Below the pieces are notes generated by a model. It was not told the origin of the DNA and made no database searches. It saw only the letters and a list, made by a program, of their open reading frames with translations. From contig NC_051095.1 of assembly GCF_901709675.1 (NCBI RefSeq), positions 7,217,956-7,281,955 on the forward strand: DNA of 64,000 nucleotides, given 5' to 3'. The translations under genes and the position numbers were made by a program. The DNA comes from Syngnathus acus. Its lineage: Eukaryota > Chordata > Actinopteri > Syngnathiformes > Syngnathidae. Positions 1 through 10,534 of the stretch are shown here, piece after piece; within the stretch, counting starts at the first letter, position 1, and each line of letters begins with the position of its first letter.

Positions 1-722
1 ACAGTTGACGGTTTTATTCAAAATAGTTAAAATGGTGACGATGCTGTCAAAAGTGAAGGTAGCTATCATCCATGTGACTTTCAGCATCAGTGTAAACAAA
101 AAAGGTTTACAAAAAACAAATAAAGAACCAGAACTAGAAGACCAGTGTGTAGATAAAATACACACATGGTATAAAACTTATACTCAGGAGCGACTTATGT
201 CATTAACACATTATATCATGTTATTTTCACACTAAACCTCATGAGGGCGCTCTAGGCCTGTGGAATAATTGGAACTGCAACTAACGAAGAGGAAGCGCTG
301 CATCTTCTACTTCCGTGGTGAGTGGAGTTGTTTATAAGTGACACCGAGAATGAAGATTTCGTTGGATTTAATGATTTGTAGTGACGCGGATGGGTCGATA
401 AACTTGTTAGCATGTTATTTATGCAATAGTTATTTGAATAACTCTTAATATGTTACGTCAGGCACGTTCTTAGTTCCTTGTTTCTGTGTTTATGTAACGT
501 TAGCATACCGTACCGTTCAGCCTGTTGTTGCTAATTTTATTTTTATTTTAAATTGCCTTTCAAGATGCCATATCTCTTCTTGATGTTGGATTTTATCAAA
601 TGAATGTCCCCCAAAAATGCGACTTATACTCCGGTGTGACTTATGTCTTTTTCTTCTATATTATGCATTTTATGGCTGGTGCGACTTATACTCCGGAGCG
701 ACTAATATTTCAGAAAATACGG
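1..722 (-). mobile_element. Old TA-flanked DNA element, GCGACTTATACTCCGG family
   Basis: The right end reads ...AGAAAATACGGTA, the complement of the TACCGTATTTTC terminus seen on four better-preserved elements in this window. Just inside it lie repeated GCGACTTATACTCCGG-like units (near 600-720, and again near 175-200) and a TTATGCATTTTATGGCTGGT stretch. That stretch reappears inverted in the fragment at 58167-58310. The left end is not visible and may lie outside the window. No transposase reading frame is seen, so this is a non-autonomous or internally deleted copy. That the two blocks belong to one element is inferred. Confidence 0.45.
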
Positions 723-767
723 TACTTCAAAGGATCAAACTACCTGAGCTGACGTCGGAGTCAGCGT

Positions 768-883
768 TCAAATATTGAAGCCGTCGGCAAAGCCAGGAAG
801 CTCGTTGTTGTGTGTGAAGGTGATGATGTCACCTCCCTGATGTTGATCTCCGATGTACCAGGCAGAGTCAACCACCGTGTATG
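768..883 (-). CDS. Candidate coding-like segment, unidentified product
   Basis: Read on the minus strand, one frame gives about 38 residues containing VVDSAWYIGDQ and GGDIITFTHNNELPGF, ending FADGFNI and a TGA at 768-770. Codons follow the purine-N-pyrimidine pattern typical of coding DNA. A good donor (CAG|GTAGTT) lies just beyond the stop, near 738-748. The only upstream AG (near 884-885) has no pyrimidine tract, and the plus strand is also open here. It could be a terminal exon, a pseudogene piece or chance. The protein family is not recognised. A possible AATAAA on the minus strand lies near 540-550. Confidence 0.2.
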
Positions 884-1431
884 CTATCATCGCATCATTT
901 CACGGTGGGTGCATCAGCGTATGTGTGTGTGTAAGAGGATCGCTCGCCCCACATTCAAGCAATAAATGCCTGACTGAATGTCACACTCCTGCTGGCACCC
1001 TCCCGTCGCTTGTGCTTTTTTGCACTCGCGCATACATGCTGCTTATCAGTAAAAGCCAGCCTTGCGAACGGACAACACACACATGAAAGGATGCAACATA
1101 CAAACACGTGTGCAGCTACACACACACACACAAATATCAAAGACAAAAGACGTAATAATGCCACCTTCACAAACACAAAGAGAATAATCAAAGAGCAAAG
1201 GTGACAACTTGTTATGATTCCAATTATGATGATTTTATTATTGATGTCATTCGTCTGGAGCGTCACTTTTGTCTTCCTACTGTCATGGAAATAAATAGTC
1301 CCCCTGAGGATGAACAAACACCGCCACCACGAGCAGCTTCTCAGTGCTCATTTTAAAAACAATACATCATTCAAAATTAATAGGAGGGTTGCTGTAGAAA
1401 ATGCGTGCACTCAAGAGGAAAATATAAAAAA
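884..1431. other. Unassigned sequence with short CA/TG runs
   Basis: Nothing gene-like is visible. It holds TG-rich stretches near 919-932 and a short (CA)n run at about 1118-1133. The open frames here on both strands are translations of these simple repeats. Confidence 0.6.
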
Positions 1432-1570
1432 AATCTCCCAAAAGGGTTTGGGTTAAAGGTTCGCGTTCGGAAGATCGGTGCTTACAAGGCAAATCGTGGG
1501 TTACGGTTAAAAGTTAAAGGTTAGGAGATGAGGTTTCAGGGATACTTTTTGGGTTAGAGAGTTTTGGTTT
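1432..1570 (+). repeat. Degenerate GGGTTTCAAA-type array, G-rich strand on +
   Basis: Irregular repetition of GGGTTTGGGTTAAAGG, GGTTAAAAGTTAAAGG and GAGGTTTCAGGG-like units. The motif vocabulary matches the arrays at 3641-3860, 14660-14800, 15260-15490 and 31135-31275. Units are too diverged to give a fixed period by eye. Confidence 0.5.
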
Positions 1571-2275
1571 GGATTTACAATTTACAACACAAGGAAAGTC
1601 ATCCAAATAAGCCTCAATTGGAAGCGGCTCTCCCAGACAGATGGGCAAAATTGCAAAGACTTTGCCAGACAACGCCTCCACTGTGAGCAAAGCATGGCAT
1701 CAATATTTGACTGAAATTTTGGAAAATTTAAAAACAGAAATACCAGCGTGGACAGATGTGTGTCATAAAACGACACATGACAAAAGACACATGCCCAAAA
1801 GTCAACAGCAAATTGGTCATTTTGGTTATAAGAAGACCATTTTGAGTGGTCGTGTCATTTCTACTAGGAATTTTGTCTTGCACAAGTCTTATTTGGCTTG
1901 GTATTTAATGGAGGCGGAGCGCAATGTCAAAGCTCAATGATCATTTCAAGGATCAAACATGAAAAAGGAAACCCTAATAATGCCTTTCTGCAAGACATAT
2001 CTTATTACAACCCTCAGTAAATCCTTTAACTCCGTGTACATGTGTGTGCGTCTGTGTGTGTGTCATCCATCACTGTATATTTTGAAATCGGCAGCAGCTC
2101 TCTGACTGACTGTTGGCTAAGCAGAAGCAAGAGAGCAAATTAACAAGATTCGCTTACATACATACACACACACGCACACATAAAAAAGCGTATAAGGCAT
2201 TTTCAACTTGAGTTACATTAGATTTTAGTGGCTTTAATCAGATATTTTCTGAGCTGGACATCCTAACCCATAAAC
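1571..2275. other. Unassigned; one unexplained open frame and TG/CA microsatellites
   Basis: A 99-codon plus-strand open frame runs 1641-1940 without low-complexity content, but no domain, splice site or promoter supports it. It could be an eroded transposon frame. Simple repeats occur at about 2037-2063 (TG) and 2155-2180 (CATA/CA). The rest shows no structure. Confidence 0.5.
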
Positions 2276-2350
2276 CAGAGGTAGGCGAGTCAGGTCCTAG
2301 AGAACGGAAAAACGACTAGGACAGCGGCTCCCATGGACTGGACTTGCCAT
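2276..2350. mobile_element. Possible internally deleted hAT-like mini element
   Basis: It starts CAGAGGTAGGCGAGTCAGGTCC and ends GGACTGGACTTGCC. These halves are roughly complementary and resemble the CAGGGGTGGGCAA...TTGCCCACCCCTG termini of common fish hAT-type miniature elements. No clear target duplication is visible. The assignment is by recall of the family and is weak. Confidence 0.3.
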
Positions 2351-2401
2351 AAACGACCCCGTTAAATTACCCCTGAAGTCAATATAGGTGGTAAATATAT
2401 A

Positions 2402-2696
2402 CTGTATTTTCCGCACTATAAGGCGCACCTTACAACCTCCAATTTTCTCAAAAGCCGACAGTGCGCCTTATAATCAGGTGCGCCTTATATATGGACCAAT
2501 ATTGAGCCACTACAGCAGGCGTGTCCATATTCCGGCTCGCGGGCCAAATATATATATCTTATATATGGACAAAGTTTTAAAATGGGTCATTCATTGAAGG
2601 TGTGCCCTATAATTTGGTGCACCTTATATATGGACAAAGTTTTAAAATGGGCCATTCATTGAAGGTGCGCCTTATAATCCGGTGCGGAAAATACAG
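2402..2696. mobile_element. TA-flanked miniature DNA element, copy 1
   Basis: It starts CTGTATTTTCCGCACTATAA and ends CGGAAAATACAG. The termini are inverted and flanked by TA at 2400-2401 and 2697-2698. Sub-terminal units of the AAGGCGCACC type repeat near both ends. A 65-bp direct duplication begins ATGGACAAAG at 2565 and again at 2630. This copy lacks the roughly 180-bp core shared by the copies at 10121, 37165 and 47799. Instead it carries a CAGGCGTGTCCA...GCTCGCGGGCC stretch (2516-2550) that resembles a hAT terminus, possibly nested. Confidence 0.75.
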
Positions 2697-2717
2697 TATA
2701 TATATATATATATATAT
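2697..2717. repeat. (TA)n microsatellite
   Basis: About ten TA units adjoin the TA-flanked element, so they may have grown from its target dinucleotide. Confidence 0.85.
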
Positions 2718-3640
2718 TTTTTTTTATGTCTATTTCTTGCAATCATGTGACACTTTCCGCTTAAGATTCCAGGATTCCTCAAAAGTAGCTGGGTGTTTCA
2801 TTGGCCCTCATTTATTACCCTCGGGAAGTACATTTGGAAAATTGCCCTGCAAGATCTTCCTTTTTTTTATCCCAGTTGAAATCCCCCGCTCGTTTTTGTT
2901 TACTTGTGTTCTTTCCCGAGCTCCTTCCACTCTAATCCTGCATTGTTTTCATTTCAAGGTTTACACGAAGGTTGCCGTGACGATCCGGGCATCCTTCTCC
3001 ATCTGTACGCCTCATCTCCTGCTTCAGAAGGCGTAACAACATAACACTTCATTTTACAAGACAAAACATGCGGCGCCATGGAAGATTGGGAGCCAAAGCC
3101 TGGCAGCGCACAGAGCCAGGCTTGGAAAAAAGAAAAAAAAAAAAGCATCCTCCGAGGCGGCGAGACAAAACGATGGAGGCAGGTGCACTTAAGTGGAGGA
3201 GGAGGATGAGGAAGTCAAAGAAGAAGAGGAGAGGAAACGTTGAAATGAAACACCTCCTCCCTCGCAAGCGAGAAGACTAAACATACGTGTTAATGCTCCC
3301 TTCCTCCGCTGGGACGAGGAGGAGGAGGAGGAGGAGGAGGAGCTGAGGCTCAACTCCCCGCGGCTACACATGCGCTCAACAGCAGGTGGAACACACACAC
3401 ATGCGTACAGACACACACCATGCCACCAAGTGTTATCTTTCGACGAAGCGCAAGTAGAATTCTGTGCAAAAGAACAAGCAACTGCATTTTCCTTCAAAGA
3501 GGCAAAAAAACCAAAAGATTCACTCATTGATTTATTGATCGATGCACATGTGAACACTTGAAGCTGTTTTCTGTCGCTTAGTATGGAGTGAAACAATCTT
3601 TTTTTTTTTTTATAAGGATTTGACACATCAAATAGTAGAA
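2718..3640. other. Unassigned sequence with a (GAG)n run
   Basis: No gene is seen. A perfect GAG trinucleotide run of about nine units lies at 3315-3343 and explains the serine-rich minus-strand open frame there. Short A- and T-runs occur near 3127 and 3600. A short CA run is at 3391-3402. Confidence 0.6.
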
Positions 3641-3860
3641 ATTTACGGTTAGGTTTTCAAAGTAATGTTTTGAAACAAGGTTTAGGGTTTTCGAGCAAAG
3701 GGTTTCAGGTTTAGGATCAGAGTTTCAAAGAGAAATTTCAAGGTCAAGTTAGGGTGTGAAATAATGGTGAGGATTTTATATTAATTAATTATTTTAAACC
3801 TGATGTAAGGTTTAAATGATGTTTCCAACTTGGCTTAGGGTTTCAAATTGGGATTTCAAG
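3641..3860 (+). repeat. Degenerate GGGTTTCAAA-type array, G-rich strand on +
   Basis: Contains GGTTTAGGGTTTTC, GGGTTTCAGGTTTAGG, GAGTTTCAAAGAG and CTTAGGGTTTCAAATTGGG units, spaced roughly 15-30 bases apart. Same vocabulary as the other arrays of this class. Isolated TTTAGGG words are present but never in tandem, so it is not a telomeric tract. Confidence 0.6.
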
Positions 3861-4598
3861 AAAGCGTTACACTCTAGACTCAGTAATGTTTCTATGTCGA
3901 GATAATAATTGAAAATAAAGGTCTATTCAACATCCAAAACGTTTTTTTGTGATGGCAAACCCTCTCGGGGAGCACAAGTTAATTGCGTGAGAACAATTGT
4001 GATCCCTCATCTTGTAACAACACCAAAATTTGATCCTGTGGGAGCAAGTGGGAGATAAAAGATGAACCCGAGTTGCTGGCGGAACAAAATATGAAACCGC
4101 ATCGGCCAGGAGAATCCATCTGTCAGCTGACCGGGCAGCCGTGAATCAGCTGAATGTGTCGACTAGTGCGCTAATATGCTGCGTTGACGTGTGAAAATGT
4201 GCATGTTGTGAGCGATGTGTATACTTTGGGAACGGCAGGACACATCTCAGCCACCGGCAGATGGCCGGAGAATAAATATTGACGACATTTTGTGGCTTTA
4301 TTGCGGAACGTCAGCCATATTCACAATTTTGTTGTCATAAGTTGGTTAGCGCAGTTGTTTAATTATTGGGCTCTGTAGTGCGCCCTGGCCTAAAAACAAT
4401 AATAAAGCAAATTTTGAGAAAAAATTTGAGAAGACAGACAACTCCCCCTACTCACCAGCCTGTTTAACTTAGCAGCATGAATTTGGGGTGGAAGTCTGTT
4501 TTTTTTTTTTTTTACCTCACTTGATTAATGCTTATATTTGACATTTTATGTTAATCAACGTTAATTGATTGCCCCAGAATTCACCTTCAAGTCAAAAT
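3861..4598. other. Unassigned; mildly CpG-rich stretch at 4020-4320
   Basis: No gene is recognised. 4020-4320 is free of obvious repeats and has higher GC than its flanks. It could be conserved non-coding DNA, but nothing in the sequence proves it. A T-run lies near 4500. Confidence 0.45.
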
Positions 4599-4775
4599 TG
4601 AGTAGGAAATTAAGCCTTGGAATCCAGTTTCACTTAGCAACAGGACATTTTGTAGGCATGTCCATCTTGATTAGCCCTGCAAAAAAAGTAACTATGTCTG
4701 GAAGTCTGCCATTTTGATTTGAAGCTTCCATTATAGGTTGAATTGATTTTGTCCTAATCTAATATTTCCAAAATT
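4599..4775 (-). repeat. Dispersed GTGGGTCTACTCAT-type repeat, inverted copy
   Basis: The complement reads as AATGGCAGACTTCC, then a TTTTTTTGCAGGGC block, GATGGACATGCCTACAAAAT and GTTGCTAAGTGAAACTGG. The same word order occurs at 20930-21320, 31690-32220, 51640-52480 and 63045-63630 on +, and inverted at 23440-23890. The pattern recalls a widespread fish repeat of unknown class. Confidence 0.5.
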
Positions 4776-5394
4776 AGCCTATGCAGTTCCAACGTTTTAT
4801 ACCCGATGGATGAATATTACCAAATTGTGGAAAATATTAGTTTTTTTCTTTTGCTTGTGGGGGGCGGAACATGTTTATTCAAGTCAGGTGATTCTAATGA
4901 TGTTTGCTATTTCACACCGAAGGTATAAATAACCGCAAAAGTGTACATAAGCTTCTGAAGGCGTGCGTTGACACCTCACGCCTCCACAAAATCATGACTC
5001 ATAAGGAAATGTGTAAATTTCTAAACGTCTTATATCACAGATTCAGTCAAGGTGAGAAATTGCAGCCTTCTGATGGCAACTTGCCATTCAGGTGATGTGG
5101 CTTGCCTTCTGGCGAATGGACGCCGGAGATTTGTTCAGCTAAACATCACCTCAGCAAACGTGCTAATTAGCTTGTTTACGTTGCACGATGCTGTGCAAAT
5201 TTGTCCAACAACAAAGTGTTTATGTTGTGGTAGCTTTAATTACACTCAAGCTGCTAATAAGCTAAATTTGGCCCTCATCAGAAGCGTCTGTTTTACCCTG
5301 ACTGTAATGACCTTAACTCCCGAGCCAACTAATCTTTGCCCTCCCCTTGGAACTTAACAATTGTGACTTTTAAGCCCCACCCGGCTCACTTTCA
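4776..5394. other. Unassigned sequence
   Basis: Short open frames are present on + (4904-5095, 5052-5357), with no domain and no coding periodicity that I can see. No RNA gene or mobile element is recognised. Confidence 0.5.
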
Positions 5395-6000
5395 CTTTTG
5401 TTTCTGCCTTACTTTCTTGATCAACGAGCAACATTACAACATTGCCATGTGGTTTTTAGCTTGGGGTCATGAACTTTAATCCAGACCCAGAAATTCAGCT
5501 ACTTTATATGCAATCACTATCCACTTCCTTCTTACTAGACCAACTAGCTACTTGTCTACCTTCGCACTTTCTACCCTGGAGGTCATAAATCTTGTTTAAT
5601 TCCTAAAAGTTCGTTATATTTCTTTAGCCCCCACGTTGCACCTTCTGCGATTGTCCATCTGGCTACCTTCCCTCGTGTCTACCAAATGTTTTTCCCCCAC
5701 CCCTCCCCGCTCCTTCGCTTACTGGACCAACCAGCTAGTTGTAGGCCCTTCCTCCCCTACTTAGGGGGTCATACATCTTCAGCCATTTTTTAAATGCCAA
5801 GCTGTATCTTCAGCCCCACCGTGCATTTCCTGTGATTGCCCAAAAAGCTACAGAACTTACATTCCCCAACTTGTCTATTCTCAACCCTACCCTGTTGCTA
5901 ATTAGACCGGATATTTGTCTGGCCGTGTCCTTCACACCTCATGGGTCATAAACCCTAAGCTGTATCTTTTCATCCCTATTCATTCTATTCCCTTCTTCGC
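5395..6000 (+). repeat. Degenerate tandem array, period about 183 bp
   Basis: The block ACTAGACCAACTAGCTACTTG...GGTCATAAATCTT (from about 5536) recurs as ACTGGACCAACCAGCTAGTTG...GGTCATACATCTT (about 5719) and as ATTAGACCGGATATTTG...GGTCATAAACCCT (about 5901). Spacing is therefore 182-184 bp. Between them AGCCCC(A/C)C, GCGATTGTCC/TGTGATTGCCC and CTTGTCTA words also repeat in register. An earlier, more eroded unit begins near 5350-5420. Confidence 0.6.
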
Positions 6001-6501
6001 TTCCTTTCTTACACACTTTGCAGCATTTACACTTTGTGGCTTCTTGATGACTTTCCAGTTGAGAATGTGACTTTGGTGCGGCGTGCGGGAAGGAGACAGT
6101 GCCCTCGTGTCCTTTGTCCTCTGAGGATTCTAACCGGTGTAAATTGTCAGCGAGGAAGCAGGCCGACGGCGACCATGCGTGACGCGACCGGCGCGAGAGC
6201 AGAATAATTGGACAAGGTGTTCATGTAAATGTCGGGCGGGCGCCGACTGTAAGGTGGGATCTGCGCGTTCATGCAGGTGACAGCTTGAGCTTCCCGCTTT
6301 TCCTTTACCCATGCGAGATGACTAATCTGAGAGGCTTGGAGTGCAGCCGGAGGAGCAGGAAGGTGATGGGAGTTAAGGGTCCAAGTGGTAGTATAATAGA
6401 AGAAAGCGAGGGAAACAAATGCCGGTGTGTTCCAGGTAGAGGAAGATCAACGGCAGCTTTACTGTAAATGTGAAGTTTGTATGATTTTGGCTTCGAAATA
6501 A
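6001..6501. other. Unassigned, CpG-rich segment
   Basis: 6060-6300 is rich in GC and CpG, with no simple repeats and no credible exon. It looks like unique sequence and may be conserved non-coding DNA. No function can be assigned. Confidence 0.4.
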
Positions 6502-6813
6502 TCATCCATCCATTTTTATACCGCTTGTCCCCATGGGGGTCGTGGGCGGGCTGGAGGCTATCCCAGCAGGCAGTAGGCGGGGGACACCCTGGACCGGTTG
6601 CCAGCCAATCGCAGGGCACACAGAGAAGAACAACCATCCACACTTACCCCTTGGGGCAATTTGGAGTGCTCAATCGGCCTGCCAAGCATGTTTTTGGGAT
6701 GTGGGAGGAAACCGGAGTGCCCGGAGCAAACCAGAGTGCCCGAAGAAAACCTACGCGGGCCCGGGGAGAACATGCAAACTCCTCACAGGGAAGGCCAGAG
6801 GTAGAATCGAAAA
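6502..6813 (-). mobile_element. Fish SINE/L2-like repeat with CATCCATCC tail, inverted
   Basis: On + it starts at the tail CATCCATCCATTTTTATACC, followed by GCTTGTCCCC, GGTTGCCAGCCAATCGCAGG, GTGGGAGGAAACCGGAGTGC and GGGGAGAACATGCAAACTCC. It ends in GGTAGAATCGAA, the complement of a pol-III B-box-like TTCGATTCTACC. This is a very common teleost repeat. I recall it as sharing its 3' end with L2/Maui LINEs and ending in (ATGG)n, but the class assignment is from memory. A second copy in the opposite orientation is at 42058-42262, and a tail fragment is at 13812-13862. Confidence 0.75.
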
Positions 6814-7110
6814 GCTAAACAAGTAGTGTATTGTATCCACACAAAGCAATCGGCTGTGCGAACTTCAGATTTAACTTGGCCAAAGCGTCTTCAATTCATT
6901 AACTAGGATATGAATGTGTAATGTGTGTACGTGCATGTACGGTCAAACAGTGCGCACTTAATGACAATGGCGATAAGATAAGCATAATTGCATATCTGGC
7001 TGGGCAACATATTGATTTCCATTCTCTGTGTAATTAAAATCATTTGGTCCCAGTGAAGAAACACACCACATAATTATCGTTTGCCTTGTGACTAATGCAG
7101 TCGCCTCTTT
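6814..7110. other. Candidate conserved non-coding segment
   Basis: Unique-looking sequence with clustered homeodomain-type ATTA/TAAT cores and a GATAAGATAAGC motif (about 6971-6985), followed by AATTGCATATCTGG. This density of factor-like sites is typical of enhancers near developmental genes. The call is inference only. Confidence 0.3.
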
Positions 7111-7111
7111 G

Positions 7112-7128
7112 CCCCCCCCCCCCCCCCC
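7112..7128. repeat. Poly-C run
   Basis: An uninterrupted run of about 17 C. It is prone to assembly and length error. Confidence 0.85.
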
Positions 7129-7390
7129 GCTCGGTGCTCTGCTTGGCGCCCCGCCGTCCCCCCATGTGGGCCCATTGCCGCTTTGGAGAAGTGACACCTG
7201 TGACCTACTGCGAGGAATTCAATTGGATCGCCGTCGTCGGCATGCGGGGGCCCGCTGAGGCTACGATGCAATACCAGCTTTATGCATGTGCAAATCAATA
7301 TTCATTTATTCCTTCATTCACACACATGGTCCATTTATTGTTCATTTTTGCAGCATGTGGCCGGTCATTTTTTTGTTTGACATACCAGAA
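7129..7390. other. Unassigned, GC-rich then AT-rich
   Basis: The GC-rich part (7129-7260) has a weak minus-strand coding-like frame (GPPHADDGDPIEF) before a GTAGGT donor-like site. Its acceptor side is poor, so it is not called as an exon. The remainder is plain. Confidence 0.4.
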
Positions 7391-7665
7391 AGTCCGTTGT
7401 ACTTAGTCAGTCACTCAAGTAGTTAGTCACTTATTTTGTGAGTTAGTTGCATAAAGTCAAGCAGCCACTTTATTCGTCTGTCACTTAATTCGGCTATTCA
7501 GCCAGTATTTTAATTTGTTAGCAAGTTAGTGAGTCGATTAGTTAGTTTGAGTCCATCAGTTGGCAAACAAATTATTTCGTTAGTCAACCGCTTGAATAAT
7601 CACTGATTGGTTGGTTATTAAAAAACACTGGCTTGCTAACAAACGAGACGGACGGACGGGACTGA
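7391..7665 (+). repeat. Degenerate TTAGTCAGTT-type array
   Basis: Repeated AGTTAGTCA, GAGTTAGTTG and GTTAGTCAACC words with shifting spacing. The same vocabulary surrounds the perfect (TTAG)n tract at 61015-61282. It looks like an old TTAG/TTGG microsatellite that has decayed. Confidence 0.5.
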
Positions 7666-7993
7666 CTTACAGACTATTTAACAATTGATTGTGTGGCCCA
7701 AGCCAGAAAGCATTTAGTATCAGCAGATCCTGATTTAGTGCATCCATCCAGCCGATCATCAAAAGCAGTTTCCAACCAGCTGAAGTGGGCTTGTTAGAAG
7801 TTGACCACCTCGAGTTGATTAATTCCTCAAGTGACTTCAGCTTTCTTCCTTCCTTCCTTCCTTCCTCAATGAGAGCAGGACTGTGGCGAGCAGGATGCCA
7901 TGTTCTAATCAGCTGTGATAGTCTCATAATTAATGGGATTTGTTAATTGGCTCTTTCCTCTTCGGGGACACTTGCTGTGAATAAAGTATTTAC
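7666..7993. other. Unassigned; (TTCC)n at 7842-7866
   Basis: A run of TTCC/CTTC tetranucleotides sits at 7842-7866 and accounts for the EEGRKEGRK peptide on the minus strand. A GTAAGT donor-like site lies nearby at about 7667-7672, inside the degenerate array; no exon is supported. Confidence 0.55.
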
Positions 7994-8102
7994 AGGACAC
8001 ATCGCCAAGCATATCCTCCAAGCCTCCCTCCTTCCTCTTCCTTTTCCCCACCGACAGACTTGAACTCGGCCTGTCTTTGACGTGGCTTCCCACGGCCGTC
8101 AT
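7994..8102 (-). CDS. Weak candidate first exon, unidentified
   Basis: On the minus strand an ATG at 8100-8102 opens 36 codons with a purine-N-pyrimidine bias: MTAVGSHVKDRPSSSLSVG, a basic run, then EGGLEDMLGDVS. It reaches a GTAAAT donor-like site immediately below 7994, splitting the codon after one base. No promoter, partner exon or known family was found. It could equally be unique non-coding DNA. Confidence 0.15.
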
Positions 8103-9023
8103 CTTTGTGTTTACTAGCTCGCTACACGGCCTGATAACTCCCACAATGCAATTCCAATCAAGTTGCTTCCCTCTTCAAACAAGACTCCCCCATAGCCTCG
8201 CTTGCACCCACTTTGGTGCTGTCGAGCTTGACAGGCGAGAAAACGCGATACGAGCGCTGCCGCCTTCAGATGAACAAGTTGTTTACAAAGACGGCGTCGA
8301 TTTTACGGGCTACAGGTGTAACGGAGCAGTCGCTGTGCTCGAATTGTGTTACTAAGCAAGTGCAAGTTACTACAAGCTTCTGGATTGACAGCTACAATGT
8401 ACAAGAGAAACACCGCCACTGAGTGATGGGCAATCCTGACATCATTGTCACCTAACGTTTTTTTGCGTCATGTCCTCACAAGCTTTACCTGACTCACTCT
8501 TTGGAAAGGAACTTTGCTCGATTCAAAACTTGGGAACCTGGAGCCTTAAATCAATTTTAAATTTGCTTGGTGTAAAACAATGAGAAAGTCCCTCATGACA
8601 GGAAAATGAAACCTCTTGAAAAAAGCCAATTGAAATTGTTCTGGTAGCTAGTTCCAGGCAGCGACTCCACCCCAATAGCACAGAGGAATATAGTTTCGCA
8701 AGTATTCCTAATAGTTCTGGTTTGACCTTCTACGCTCTGGCTTTCCTACGTGTTTTACAAGTTCTCTCTATTCTTATGTTCAATTCAATTAAAAAACATA
8801 AATGTTAGGTTCATTGACAATTGAAGATGTGTTCTATGGGTTGTTATCGACCTGTTAAACTCAACTGTGACCATAAAGAAAACTGATAAATGAAGCTATA
8901 CTGTGAGGAATCTCGTCAAGAAGTCTTCTCAGTAAATAAACAGGAAGTGGCTAACTTTCATGCAACTGCTTCGGGATCAGTACCGTCGTCACTATCAGCT
9001 TGGGGTCGGGCCATCAAATCAGA
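8103..9023. other. Unassigned sequence
   Basis: No repeats of note. A plus-strand frame at 8077-8355 has no domain or splice support. 8430-9020 is AT-rich and featureless. Confidence 0.5.
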
Positions 9024-9230
9024 ATCAAGTACCCTGTGGATAGATTTCAATTATCTGCAACAAAATTAAACCAAACATTGTGATGCTTGTCTTAGGTTCC
9101 ACTCTTGTTTTATACACAGGCATTCCCAGGCCAGTTGCAAGATGCAGTCCCTGAGGACCCTCCTGGATGTCAGAACCTCTCGCCCTGTCTCTGGGGGTGA
9201 GCCCAGGCACCCTATGAAGGAAGTTCATTG
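9024..9230 (-). pseudogene. LINE ORF relic
   Basis: On the minus strand the frame contains PGLTPRDRARGSDIQEGPQG followed by LATGLGMP. This matches the CTCAGCCTTAGAGATAGGGTGAG...GACATCCGGGAGGG...CGGGCATCTGG block that I recall from fish LINE coding 3' regions. Only about 200 bp are recognisable, there is no flanking reverse transcriptase domain, and no element boundary is visible. It is a decayed, truncated copy. Confidence 0.4.
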
Positions 9231-10120
9231 CAGATCTTTAGCACAGGTGAGGCTAGCAAGTTAGCTTGGTCAGTAAATGCAGAGTGCTTCATAATCACTA
9301 CTATTCACTTCCCTGATTTTTTTCCGGGTTTTTCATCTTGCCCCTGATATCCTCGGCCCCCTTCTTTAGGTCAATTTGTTGCCAGTCTTTCTTTTTCAAC
9401 ATTTCACGGGGCTGTTTTATTTAATCACTTTGGCGCTGTTTACAGGAGGAATTTTTCTTCCACGCCGCTGTAAAATCGCATTCTACCCCAGTCGTGGAAT
9501 CCACGGCGGGATATTTAATGCAAAGCTGGCGTCTGGTGCTGCTGACAAACTTGACACGACAGTAAAACGAGCCTTTCACGGGCCTTGTCAGCCGGGTTGA
9601 GATTTAAATAAAACAAAACGGCCCGCCTCCAAACAAACAGGATAATTATGGCCTGCGGTGCCAAGCGCTGTCTGTCTTCCCGCATTGACTTTCATTGCGC
9701 CGACATTTAAGCGGGAAAGAGTCGCCTCTCGTCACCAAGCGGGAGAGAACGTTTGGCGGTGGAAATCAAGCGTGTGACAGACGAGAATAAATCTTCTCGC
9801 TAGGCGCAGTGTGAAGACAGAGGACAGAAGGTTACGTAACGCACATGGAGGAGACGCTCAATCTGCTTTGTTTCATTGCTTGTATGATGTTATTCACCGT
9901 CCGCTTTGGAAAGTATATCGTCTGATAAGATCTGTTTTAAAAATACAAGGACAATGAAACTGAACCATTTTGGGGCGAAGGTATCTAAGTGTCATGATCA
10001 TACCTACATATATGACGTCATAGTCGGGGCCTTACACCCACAAACCCTCGTCGAACATACACTGTAACAAGCGTAGCATTTCCCCAAGCTAGCATTGATG
10101 CCGCTGCCATCAATTAAGTA
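9231..10120. other. Unassigned; candidate conserved non-coding DNA at 9370-9830
   Basis: 9370-9830 is unique-looking, with balanced GC, ATTTAAAT/TAATTATGG motifs and no simple repeats, which suggests regulatory sequence. No exon is supported. 9831-10120 is plain. Confidence 0.35.
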
Positions 10121-10532
10121 CCGTATTTTCCGGACCATAAGGCGCAGCGGACTATAAGGCGCACCTTCATTGAATGGCCCATTTGAAAACTTTGTCCTTA
10201 TATAAGGCGCACCGGACTATAAGGCGCACCATTAATGCATCATGTCAGATTTTTAATCCAAATCAAATAATTCTCCATTTTATCTTTTTTATTTCAACTT
10301 CAGACGCAACAAATTACTTTATAGTCACAAAATAATGATCCATAGTCTTTTTGATTCATAATTCATAGTCTTCAGCAGGCCACTTAGGATTGATTTCATG
10401 ACACAATGCTTCGGGCCAGTTTAAATTTAGGATGTTGGTCCATATATAAGGCGCACCGGACTATAAGGCGCACTGTCGGCTTTTGAGAACATTTTAGGTT
10501 TTTAAGTGCACCTTATACTCCGGAAAATACAA
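10121..10532 (-). mobile_element. TA-flanked miniature DNA element, copy 2
   Basis: It starts CCGTATTTTCCGGACCATAA and ends CCGGAAAATACAA, flanked by TA at 10119-10120 and 10533-10534. Sub-terminal AAGGCGCACC units occur at both ends. The core (about 10245-10450) is the reverse complement of the core in the copies at 37165-37519 and 47799-48203, including CAGACGCAACAAATTACTTT. It has no coding capacity. A TA target is typical of Tc1/mariner-like and some other superfamilies, so the superfamily is not settled. Confidence 0.8.
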
Positions 10533-10534
10533 TA

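Noticed and set aside
3189-3626. 145-codon minus-strand serine-rich frame
   Set aside because: Generated by the GAG trinucleotide run and surrounding purine-rich DNA.
3641-3860. Interstitial telomere (TTTAGGG/TTAGGG) tract
   Set aside because: Telomere-like words occur singly and never in tandem. The repeat is the GGGTTTCAAA class.
7667-7927. 86-codon minus-strand frame ending next to a GTAAGT
   Set aside because: Part of it is the (TTCC)n run and the donor lies in a degenerate TTAG array. There is no coding periodicity.
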